From: JAHEKB01 sp049115575
GTDB lineage: Bacteria; Bacteroidota; Bacteroidia; NS11-12g; UBA9320
Reading direction: 5' to 3'
DNA: 64,000 nt
Assembly: GCA_049115575.1 (NCBI GenBank)
Contig: JAGDZU010000004.1
Coordinates: 310,001-374,000, forward strand
Both the position numbers and the translations under genes were made by a program. Of the stretch, positions 35,988 through 43,329 are shown in pieces (the first letter of the stretch is position 1; every line of letters begins with the position of its first letter). Below the pieces are notes generated by a model, which had not been told where the DNA came from, did no database searches, and was given only the letters and a program-made list of their open reading frames with translations.

Positions 35988-36158
35988 CATATTACGTTCT
36001 TTACAGACAATAATAATAAGGTTAGATTAAATCCTATACTCGCTACTACTTGTACTAAACTACTTTCAGATTTGAAAATTGTTTACTTTTATGACTAACA
36101 GTATGACACTAGTGAATTATAGGTAAAAAGCCTATCACATGTTGATAGGCTTTTTTTT
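35988..36158 (+). ncRNA. Candidate structured small RNA, about 170 nt
   Basis: The 489-nt gap between the kinase start and the MATE gene holds no ORF but shows a perfect -7 box at 35977-35984 and a strong intrinsic terminator at 36125-36158. Between them, CCTATA (36033-36038) can pair with TATAGG (36117-36122), enclosing about 78 nt that contain the hairpin TTTCA-GATT-TGAAA (36064-36077). A rod with a closing stem and an open interior is the general shape of 6S RNA, and a 6S-Flavo type identity is conceivable, but I cannot match it to a family. The terminator cannot serve any upstream plus-strand gene. The 5' end is inferred from the -7 box. Confidence 0.45.
36125..36158 (+). terminator. Intrinsic terminator upstream of the MATE gene
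   Basis: The stem GCCTATCA/TGATAGGC with loop CATGT is flanked by five A and eight T. It lies between divergent genes, 38 bases before the MATE start, so it must end a transcript starting in the gap, or attenuate a leader of the MATE gene. Confidence 0.85.
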
Positions 36159-36196
36159 GTTTTATCCATTGGCAAATTGGCGTTCTTTGCCGCCTT

Positions 36197-37528
36197 TTGA
36201 AATCCCATTTAAATACTATTCTTAGAATTAGCTGGCCAATAATAGTGGCACAGCTCGGTATGGTATTGACTGGATTCTTTGACAACTTAATGGTGTCACA
36301 ACTGGGCTACCACGAGCTTGCGGCAGCAGGTATTAGCAATAGCATTTACTTTCTTATCGCCGTATTTCCAATGGGAATTACCATTGCCTACGCCACAGTT
36401 ATAAGCATTCTAGAAGGGCGTGCGAAACGAAATGCGGGAAGCTTGGTCTTCAGAGACGCCACATATATTACCGCAATCATATCTGTGCTTACCATAGTGC
36501 TGCTACTTATAGCTGCACACAATTTCCATTGGTTTAAACAGGACTCAGCCGTAGAATTACTCGCCAAACCATACTTAATCTTGCTGGCCTATTCTTCTGC
36601 ACCCATGCTATTCTTCTTTTTTGTAAAGAATCTGTGCGATGGCTACCAATACACTCAGGCAGGAATGCAGGTTACTCTAATAACATTAGCACTTAATGTA
36701 TTTCTAAATTGGGTTTTCATTTTTGGAAATCTAGGATTTCAATCTTATGGATTAAATGGGGCTGGATATGCTACAATACTTTCACGAACAATTGGATTTG
36801 TAATTGTCCTGGCTATGTTCATAAAGTCCGACAAAATTCCAATCTATAAAAAGGATTTGATTATCGCATTTAGCAATCCTAGAAGGCATCCATTTTATAA
36901 TCAGATCCTCAAACTTGGTATTCCTTCAGGTCTACAATTCTTCTTTGAGGTGGCTGCATTTGTTTTAGCCGCTATACTTGCTGGATGGCTTGGGCCTAAA
37001 GAATTAGCTGCTCATCAATTAGCTATAACTCTTGCAGCTCTTACCTATATGTTTGCTTCTGGTTTGTCTTCAGGTGCCAGTATAGCCGTTGCTAGATCCT
37101 ATGGCACAAAGAACATAGCTGACATAAAGCAATTGGCCAAAGCGGCCTTGCTAAGTAGTAGTGGGGTTATGATCATTTTTGCCGTCCTATTTTTGATTTT
37201 CAACAACTGGCTAGCCCAATGGTTCTCAGAGGATGCCGAAGTAGTCGCTATGGGAGCTGCACTCCTTATTTATGCAGCCATATTTCAATTGAGCGACGGT
37301 GTTCAAGCTATTAGCATTGGACTTCTTAGAGGAATTGAAGATGTTAAGTTTCCATCATTGATAACCTTATTGGCATATTGGCTTGTTGCCATTCCCGTGG
37401 GCTATTATTTGGGTTTTAAATTGGACTGGGGGATAAATGGCATTTGGTTTGGATTGAGCTTGGGATTAACTTGCTCCGCAATTTTACTTTGTATTCGATT
37501 CTACAGTATTATTAAAACCAAAGTCTGA
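36197..37528 (+). CDS. MATE family efflux transporter
   Basis: This multidrug/toxin extrusion antiporter of 443 residues has twelve predicted TM helices in two six-helix bundles. It exports organic cations or drugs in exchange for Na+ or H+; the family is of the NorM/DinF type. The best start is a TTG at 36197, seven bases after a weak -7 box (GTtcTTTG). The stop overlaps the ATG of the next gene by one base. An intrinsic terminator just upstream raises the possibility of leader control. Confidence 0.9.
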   Translation: MKSHLNTILRISWPIIVAQLGMVLTGFFDNLMVSQLGYHELAAAGISNSIYFLIAVFPMGITIAYATVISILEGRAKRNAGSLVFRDATYITAIISVLTIVLLLIAAHNFHWFKQDSAVELLAKPYLILLAYSSAPMLFFFFVKNLCDGYQYTQAGMQVTLITLALNVFLNWVFIFGNLGFQSYGLNGAGYATILSRTIGFVIVLAMFIKSDKIPIYKKDLIIAFSNPRRHPFYNQILKLGIPSGLQFFFEVAAFVLAAILAGWLGPKELAAHQLAITLAALTYMFASGLSSGASIAVARSYGTKNIADIKQLAKAALLSSSGVMIIFAVLFLIFNNWLAQWFSEDAEVVAMGAALLIYAAIFQLSDGVQAISIGLLRGIEDVKFPSLITLLAYWLVAIPVGYYLGFKLDWGINGIWFGLSLGLTCSAILLCIRFYSIIKTKV

Positions 37529-38262
37529 TGAGAAAACCAATTTTACTAAGCTTCCTTATACTATTTAACCTATCTGTTTTTGCACAATGGTCTTTTGGAT
37601 TATTCGCTGAACCAAATGCCCAGCTCAGCTATTTAAAAGAAACGGGAACCGCTCAAAATGACTCCATTGGCGCCCTACTCAATCACGATAAAAGACTGAG
37701 TTTTGGTGTTGAGATTTCTTTGGAGAAAGACAAGCTCAATTCCTTTCATTTCAAGCCAGGTTTTTATCAATATGGATTTATGTTGGAAAGAACAGGACTC
37801 CAGCTGTTTGACGTTGTTCATTCTTCCTTTGGGCAGATTTATGACCAAAGTGAAGCAGCAGTCAAAGTTGCCTATATGCAACATCGCTTGAAGTATTTAG
37901 GACTTCAAATGGAGTATCACAGAGATATCTCACCTCAATTAAAAAATATTGGGATAAAACTTTATACCGGCTTTGGTCTTTCTTACTATGCATTGATAGA
38001 CCACGACATTAGGCTGAGAACGGAAGGATTCGCAATCCAAGATGATTTCATACATAAGATCTCATCGGATCTGTTCTTTACTCCCAATGAACATTTGGTT
38101 AGTGCTCAAGCATTGTTTGGGATTATCTACGAACCTACTTCATCTATAGACCTCTATGCTCAATTGCAAGCAAAAGCCCCGCTTATGAGGTTAACAAGTG
38201 CACCCGAACTTATTTATACTTGGATGCCAGGATTAAATCTGGGAATCAGAAAAACAATCTAG
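37528..38262 (+). CDS. Putative outer-membrane beta-barrel protein
   Basis: This 244-residue protein has a signal peptide (about 1-19, ending VFAQ) and a mature part of alternating hydrophobic/polar strands with many aromatic residues, consistent with a small 8- to 10-strand barrel of the PorT/OMP_b-brl type. No conserved enzymatic motif is present. It is translationally coupled to the MATE gene. Its stop is interlocked with the stop of the convergent PKD-domain gene (CTAG at 38259-38262). Confidence 0.65.
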   Translation: MRKPILLSFLILFNLSVFAQWSFGLFAEPNAQLSYLKETGTAQNDSIGALLNHDKRLSFGVEISLEKDKLNSFHFKPGFYQYGFMLERTGLQLFDVVHSSFGQIYDQSEAAVKVAYMQHRLKYLGLQMEYHRDISPQLKNIGIKLYTGFGLSYYALIDHDIRLRTEGFAIQDDFIHKISSDLFFTPNEHLVSAQALFGIIYEPTSSIDLYAQLQAKAPLMRLTSAPELIYTWMPGLNLGIRKTI

Positions 38263-40421
38263 TAGACCACATAAACATGGCCTTTCTCACTGACTGGGAT
38301 TGGAAACTCATTTTTTGGATCCATGTAGAATACTTCAAAGAAGTATGATCCTGCTTGTACTCTTTCGCCAAGATATGTTCCATCCCATTCTGGATTTGGT
38401 CCAGGAATATTTGCCAGAACTTCACCCCATCTATTAAATATAACCATCCCCACTATCTCCACTTGCCCAACAGGTCTGAATACCTCATTCAATCCATCTT
38501 TATTTGGTGAGAAGGCATTTGGTATATATAGCGTGCATGCATAGGGTAATATCTCCAAACTCACAGAATCTCGATCACTGCCGCATTTATTGGTAACAAT
38601 TACAGAATATGTACCTGATGATGTTATTTCTCTAATAGGCCCAGGGAAACCGTCGGCCCAAGTATAAGTTGCATTGTCAGAAGTTAAATCGATATAGCGT
38701 GTTCCTCCTCCGCATAAGGTACTATCTGCGCCTAAATCAATACTCGGTGGATCAAGAACAGTAAGGGTTATGCTGTCCCTATAGCTACAATGCATATTGT
38801 TTTTAATGGCTACATATTGCCTTGCTTGATCTGCAAACAAAAAGGAATCAGTGGATGCAAAACCTTCCCAAGTAATGGAGCTAGAATCTTGAGGTACTAT
38901 TAAATTAAAGCCTGTTCCAGCGCAAATAGAGGTGTCATTTCCCAAATCAAAAATAGGATTTGGCATGACCCAAACCGTTTCGGTTGAGGTGTCTCTACAA
39001 TTCCCAACCTGATATATATAGCTAATAGTATTTAAACCCAGCTGAACAGGATTAAAGGTTGAATCCATAGCACTTACCTGGGTACCCTCAAATACACCAC
39101 CTCCTAAATTTGGACGTAATGCTACAATAGCGTCGTTCTGGCAATATTTAGAACTTAGGCCTGAAAAATAATTATTGGGTTGAGGAACCACTTCTACACT
39201 ATCAGTAAATTCATCATAACAACCAGCTGTATCAACTATAGAAAACTTAACTTCATAGTCGCCAGGCGCGGCATATTTATGAATAGCTGTATCACCGTTA
39301 AAAGAATATCCATCGCCAAATTCCCACAAACTAAATCCAGGTGTTCCAGATCTATTTTCAAAAGTGAATTCATTCTGTTGCAAACACATAGATGTATCAC
39401 TTAAAAATATCATAGTTGAATCCAAGGGACGAGGTTTCACTTCTACCAAAATCACCATAGAGTCTATGCACACGTTTTTATAAGAGTTTAATGTAGAAGT
39501 ATATTTAAGTACCACTCTGTAAATTCCTGGATCCTTATAAGACTTCTTACGGACGTGTGCCTGAACAGAGGGTGGTGATCCGTCTCCAAAATCCCATAGT
39601 GCTTCACTCTCATCAAGACCAGCTCCAATTGGTGGGGATATAGTCCGATTCAAAAATGAAAAGCGGTTAGTACTGCCGTCAGGATAGAAAAAGCATTGCA
39701 CCCTAGTATTATTGGCAGAATCTGGGTTAAATATAAAATCGACCAAAGGCAATGGAGCTACCGTATCAATCTTCGTAGTTTGATGAGTGCAACCAATCGT
39801 GGAAGCCACTAAAGTCACGTTAAATAGTCCCGAATCTTGATAACTATGAGAAGGATTCATTGCAGAACTCGAGGAACCATCTCCGAATACCCAATTATAA
39901 CTCACCGTATTACTCAAACTCTGAGTAACGTTTGGAGTAAAGGTAAATGTATCTACGTTTGAGCACTGGTAGGGCTTATTTATAGTAAAATCTGCATTTA
40001 ACCATTCAGTTGTAACCGAATCCGTTGCCGGATTTGAAGTGAGAAAACTAAAAGTATTTCCGGCCCCATTAAACTCGTAAACTGCGAAATGATATTTAGT
40101 GTCTGATTCTAAATTGCTGACTATAACCGAATTAGCTGCCCCATTATAGACTACAAACTGCCCAGGACTAATTTCAGTATTCACTGTACCTAAGGCCGCA
40201 TTTGCTATATAAAAAGTGTCATTTTGAGGTACTGCTGTCACTGCCGTGTCTTTTCTGGCTATCACTATCCTACCATCCCCATTTCCCACCGTCCAGCTGA
40301 CATCTGTTCTATTGCAATAGGTATTACTAAACTGCAAAGCAGTGCTTTGTACCGTAGGCGCTTGAGCAGCAGCCACATAGGACAAGGCGGTCACAGTTAG
40401 TAATTTCAGAAGTCTCAACAC
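38259..40421 (-). CDS. PKD-domain adhesin-like protein, T9SS type B sorting domain
   Basis: This secreted surface protein of 720 residues has a signal peptide (about 1-20), at least three PKD domains (seen as YNWVFGDGSSSS, EALWDFGDGSPPS and FSLWEFGDGYSF, each followed by HSY/HKY-like strands) and a C-terminal gliding-motility-associated CHU_C domain (about 630-720, starting IPNAFSPNKDGLNE) that directs export through the type IX secretion system. It is likely an adhesin or extracellular matrix protein. The start is GTG, four bases after a perfect -7 box. Confidence 0.9.
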   Translation of the reverse strand: MLRLLKLLTVTALSYVAAAQAPTVQSTALQFSNTYCNRTDVSWTVGNGDGRIVIARKDTAVTAVPQNDTFYIANAALGTVNTEISPGQFVVYNGAANSVIVSNLESDTKYHFAVYEFNGAGNTFSFLTSNPATDSVTTEWLNADFTINKPYQCSNVDTFTFTPNVTQSLSNTVSYNWVFGDGSSSSAMNPSHSYQDSGLFNVTLVASTIGCTHQTTKIDTVAPLPLVDFIFNPDSANNTRVQCFFYPDGSTNRFSFLNRTISPPIGAGLDESEALWDFGDGSPPSVQAHVRKKSYKDPGIYRVVLKYTSTLNSYKNVCIDSMVILVEVKPRPLDSTMIFLSDTSMCLQQNEFTFENRSGTPGFSLWEFGDGYSFNGDTAIHKYAAPGDYEVKFSIVDTAGCYDEFTDSVEVVPQPNNYFSGLSSKYCQNDAIVALRPNLGGGVFEGTQVSAMDSTFNPVQLGLNTISYIYQVGNCRDTSTETVWVMPNPIFDLGNDTSICAGTGFNLIVPQDSSSITWEGFASTDSFLFADQARQYVAIKNNMHCSYRDSITLTVLDPPSIDLGADSTLCGGGTRYIDLTSDNATYTWADGFPGPIREITSSGTYSVIVTNKCGSDRDSVSLEILPYACTLYIPNAFSPNKDGLNEVFRPVGQVEIVGMVIFNRWGEVLANIPGPNPEWDGTYLGERVQAGSYFFEVFYMDPKNEFPIPVSEKGHVYVVY

Positions 40422-40425
40422 AGTG

Positions 40426-40433
40426 CAAATTTA
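40426..40433 (-). promoter_or_regulatory. -7 box for the PKD-domain gene
   Basis: On the minus strand TAaaTTTG ends four bases before the GTG start at 40421. No TTG is found at the -33 position. Confidence 0.55.
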
Positions 40434-40512
40434 CGTCACAAAGACATTTTAATTGACTACTGCATGTCAAAAAAAGCCAAAACAATTAGTAGGTGGTTGA
40501 AATAGAATTGCT

Positions 40513-40520
40513 TATATTTG
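40513..40520 (+). promoter_or_regulatory. -7 box for the candidate small RNA at 40525
   Basis: TAtaTTTG, an exact match to the consensus. The -33 element is poor (TTAG at 40486-40489). It precedes a structured, gene-free region ending in an intrinsic terminator. Confidence 0.55.
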
Positions 40521-40524
40521 CATC

Positions 40525-40664
40525 GTTAACCACAACAAACTACTACGTTAACCCAGTTTTTTATTGTATTACTGCCTAGAAAGCTTGCTATTTTATAGCA
40601 TGGTTAATAGTTAGTTTAGTTAGGTTTATTGTTGGGGACAGCTAAAACTGTCCCCATTTTTTTT
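40525..40664 (+). ncRNA. Candidate structured small RNA, about 140 nt
   Basis: The 241-nt gap between two minus-strand genes contains, on the plus strand, an exact -7 box (40513-40520), a region rich in nested complementary segments and a strong terminator. CAACAA (40533-40538) pairs with TTGTTG (40629-40634); AACTA (40538-40542) with TAGTT (40608-40612); TTAACC (40548-40553) with GGTTAA (40602-40607); inside these lie hairpins CAGT/ACTG (40554-40574) and TGCTA-TTTTA-TAGCA (40586-40600). The result is a three-way junction. No ORF longer than a few codons exists. The outermost helix and the terminator share a base and may be alternatives. The family is not identified. Confidence 0.55.
40634..40664 (+). 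terminator. Intrinsic terminator of the candidate small RNA
   Basis: The perfect stem GGGGACAG/CTGTCCCC, loop CTAAAA, is followed by A and eight T. There is no T-run on the minus strand, so it works on the plus strand, where no protein gene precedes it. It overlaps the stop of the minus-strand exonuclease gene. Confidence 0.9.
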
Positions 40665-41379
40665 ATTCCACGATTATCACCTGTTCTTCTAAGACTTCAT
40701 CGAAGTTGTTGATTCTCAAGTACAAATTTGCCAGAGTTACCACATCTTTTTGGCAATAATTTCTTATTCTTTCCAGGTTTTTCTCCTTGTAATAAGTATG
40801 ATATATTTTGCTGCCATCTAAATCGTCCTTAGGAGTTGGTATATCAAATACAGCTGCTAATAACTCCAGTGAAGTATAGCTCTTAAAATCGCCGAATTTC
40901 CACAATTGCATAGTATCTAGATGCCTAACCTCCCAAGGTTTTTTACCGGCCAATCTAAGAAGGTTGGGCAATGCAATCTTATTAGCGAGCATTCGTCTAC
41001 CTAAATATGGAAAATCAAATTCTTTGCCGTTGTGCGCACATAAATAATGATCCTCACCATAGAAGTTCTTTTCTAAAAGTTCACAGAAATCATTCAGAAT
41101 AGAGTTTTCATCATGACCATAAAAGCTTTTCACACGCAATTGATATTTATCGGAGCTTGGTGTTAGGAAGGCAACCGAAATACAGATAATCTTTCCAAAC
41201 TCAGCATATATAGCCGCTCTATCATAAATCTCACTTGGATCTTGTACTTCTCTTGAAATATAACTCGCTTTTTTAGCCCAGAGTTCTTTCCATCTTGCTG
41301 GCAACTCCTCATAGCTCGGGTATTTGGCTACCGTCTCAATGTCTAAGAATAAGATATTTTCTAATTTAACAGAAGGCAT
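40663..41379 (-). CDS. PolB-like 3'-5' exonuclease domain protein
   Basis: This 238-residue stand-alone nuclease of the DNA_pol_B_exo2 (PF10108) type is a DnaQ-like DEDD exonuclease. Exo I is FLDIET (about 11-16), Exo II lies in CAHNGKEFDFPY (about 106-117) and Exo III in YCQKDVVTL (about 207-215). The ATG at 41379 is preferred: longer in-frame starts read through the Gly-rich end of the upstream gene. It follows the TPM gene after one base. A role in DNA or RNA trimming is likely; its place in a lemA operon is unexplained. Confidence 0.85.
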   Translation of the reverse strand: MPSVKLENILFLDIETVAKYPSYEELPARWKELWAKKASYISREVQDPSEIYDRAAIYAEFGKIICISVAFLTPSSDKYQLRVKSFYGHDENSILNDFCELLEKNFYGEDHYLCAHNGKEFDFPYLGRRMLANKIALPNLLRLAGKKPWEVRHLDTMQLWKFGDFKSYTSLELLAAVFDIPTPKDDLDGSKIYHTYYKEKNLERIRNYCQKDVVTLANLYLRINNFDEVLEEQVIIVE

Positions 41380-41380
41380 A

Positions 41381-42124
41381 TCACCAGCTCCCTCCTGCTC
41401 CTCCACCACCGAAACTTCCACCACCAAATCCACCACCAAAGCCGCCGCCTCCAAAACCGCCGCCACCGCCCCATCCGCCTGTGGTCCAAATTGGACCAGT
41501 CATGGAACGTCTACTTCTATAGGTTTTACCACCATTGTTATTTCTGGAGAATAAAATAATTAGGACTATAACTATCAGAATGATTACCCAAATTGGTATT
41601 CCATCTGTTTTCTCTTTTTTATCAAATTCAAATTCACCTGCAGCCAATCCTATGATTACATCAACAGCATCATTCAAACCCTCCCCGTATCGTTCAAGTC
41701 TGAACTTGGGTGCCATAATTTCTCTTATAATTCTATTGGCATAGACATCGGGTATAGCGCCTTCTAATCCATAGCCAACTTGTATCCATATTTTTCGGAG
41801 ATTTGGATTATTGTTTTCATAGGCTATGTATATTAATACGCCATTGTCTTTGCCTTTTGTTCCTATCCCCCATTTTTCTGCTAAAGCTTGAGAGTATCTA
41901 AATACATCATCTCCCTCCAAGCTTTTTTCTAGAACTATTGCAATCTCGGTTGAAGTAGAATCATAATAGTCTTTGAGCTTCTTTAGCAAGAATTTTTCTT
42001 GATCCTCTGAAAGCAATCCAACTTCATCCTGCACCCAACGATACTGCGTTGGTGCGGCAGGTGGTTCTTTTGCAGTGGCATTTAGAACTAAAGCGAAGAA
42101 GAAAATCCAGACAACTCTAGCCAT
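41381..42124 (-). CDS. TPM domain protein with Gly-rich tail (YgcG-like)
   Basis: This 247-residue protein has a signal peptide (about 1-18), a TPM domain (about 30-155, including VGLLSEDQEKFL), one TM helix (about 178-195) and a C-terminal Gly/Ser-rich tail (about 215-247). TPM proteins of the YgcG/Psb32 kind are membrane-bound, and Psb32 assists photosystem repair in plants; the bacterial role is unsettled. It overlaps the second TPM gene upstream by eight bases and belongs to the lemA operon. Confidence 0.87.
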   Translation of the reverse strand: MARVVWIFFFALVLNATAKEPPAAPTQYRWVQDEVGLLSEDQEKFLLKKLKDYYDSTSTEIAIVLEKSLEGDDVFRYSQALAEKWGIGTKGKDNGVLIYIAYENNNPNLRKIWIQVGYGLEGAIPDVYANRIIREIMAPKFRLERYGEGLNDAVDVIIGLAAGEFEFDKKEKTDGIPIWVIILIVIVLIILFSRNNNGGKTYRSRRSMTGPIWTTGGWGGGGGFGGGGFGGGFGGGSFGGGGAGGSW

Positions 42125-42554
42125 AGCTTATTTCGTCCTTTAATTCGTTTTTATCATCTGATTTCACTGGGAAGAACTTTGCTAGCTGCTCTCCGGCTTC
42201 TTTTATCCCAGAGATGAGACCAGCAGGTATATCTCCTTTGCTAAAATGCTCTTGCATATGGTCTCTGGTACTGTCCCAAAAACCAGAAGGAACTTTGTTA
42301 TTAATTCCTTCATCTCCTATTATAGCAAAGCTTTTTTCCTTAATAGCTACATAAATAAGAACACCGCTACGGTCTTCGGTTTCATCCATTTTTAAATGGT
42401 GGAATACATTCTGTGCTTTAAATACAGGATTGGTCTTGCACCATTTCTCTACATGCACTCTGAGTTCTCCCGAAGTTTGAAGTTCCGCGGATTTGATTTC
42501 CTCTACGATTTTTTGCTCGTCAGAAGCACTAAATGGTCTCCACTTACCTAGCAT
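42117..42554 (-). CDS. TPM domain protein, soluble
   Basis: This 145-residue TPM-domain protein has no signal peptide or TM helix. The domain covers about 8-130 and includes the segments TSGELRVHVE, RSGVLIYVAIKEKSFAIIGD and FSKGDIPAGLISGI. It follows lemA with a one-base overlap and overlaps the secreted TPM gene. The lemA-TPM-TPM order is recurrent in Bacteroidota and suggests one complex at the membrane with one TPM domain on each side; that is an inference. Confidence 0.87.
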   Translation of the reverse strand: MLGKWRPFSASDEQKIVEEIKSAELQTSGELRVHVEKWCKTNPVFKAQNVFHHLKMDETEDRSGVLIYVAIKEKSFAIIGDEGINNKVPSGFWDSTRDHMQEHFSKGDIPAGLISGIKEAGEQLAKFFPVKSDDKNELKDEISYG

Positions 42555-43132
42555 TAAAACTCGACTTCTGGAGCTACATCAGAACCTTCTTGAGCCGTAA
42601 ACGATGACTTCTCTTTGAAGTTGAACCAGCCTGCATATATGACTTGAGGGAATTTCTTGACATAGGCATTATGCACCTTAACCGCCTCATTAAATTTCAT
42701 GCGTTCTACACTGATTCTGTTTTCAGTTCCTTCTAGTTGAGCCTGCAAATCAAGAAAGCTTTGGTTGGCTTTTAAATCAGGGTAGTTCTCTACCACAGCC
42801 AACAATCTACCAAGAGCTCCACTTACCTGAGATTGTGCAGCTTGGAATTCTGCTAATTGTTCAGGAGTAATATTGGTTGGATCTACACTTACTTGAGTAG
42901 CCCTTGCTCGAGCATCTACTACTTTCTGTAATGTCTCTTGCTCAAAATCAGCGTAACCTTTAACGGTTTTCACCAAGTTTGGAATCAAGTCTGCTCTACG
43001 TTGATATTGAGATTCCACGTTTGCCCAAGCTTTTTCAACTTCAGCATTATTCTCCACCATTCTATTGTATCCACATGAAGAAAACAATGGAACCATGGCA
43101 ATCACAACTAAAATTTTAAGAAAATTATTCAT
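42554..43132 (-). CDS. lemA: LemA family protein
   Basis: LemA family proteins have an N-terminal hydrophobic helix and a helical bundle facing one side of the inner membrane. This 192-residue protein has a lipobox-like FSSC (Cys20) after the hydrophobic stretch, so it may be a lipoprotein, and the family segment YQRRADLIPNLVKTVKGYA (about 43-61). The function is unknown; the family is named after a Listeria surface antigen. It heads the operon and has a good promoter with a leader of about 20 bases. Confidence 0.92.
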   Translation of the reverse strand: MNNFLKILVVIAMVPLFSSCGYNRMVENNAEVEKAWANVESQYQRRADLIPNLVKTVKGYADFEQETLQKVVDARARATQVSVDPTNITPEQLAEFQAAQSQVSGALGRLLAVVENYPDLKANQSFLDLQAQLEGTENRISVERMKFNEAVKVHNAYVKKFPQVIYAGWFNFKEKSSFTAQEGSDVAPEVEF

Positions 43133-43154
43133 CTCGTTTCTGGTTTTGTTCTAA

Positions 43155-43186
43155 CAAAAATAAACAATCAATCCTTTGAACCACAA
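43155..43186 (-). promoter_or_regulatory. Promoter for the lemA operon
   Basis: On the minus strand TTG (43184-43186), 21 nt, TAttTTTG (43155-43162). The leader to the ATG at 43132 is about 20 bases, so unlike many genes here lemA has a normal 5' UTR. Confidence 0.65.
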
Positions 43187-43329
43187 GGATTTGACATGTG
43201 TGGCAATTTTCTAGACAAATGCTTCTTCAGAAGGCATAATCAAGCCACATTTATTACTTAGACAGACACATTTGCCAATAATAAATCAGATTTCATTTAA
43301 TAATACCATTTTAATTCTTAGAATTATTG

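Noticed and set aside
36125..36158. Assigning the hairpin as a terminator of the histidine kinase gene
   Set aside because: The kinase gene starts at 35707 and runs away from the hairpin; the hairpin is upstream of it, so it cannot terminate it.
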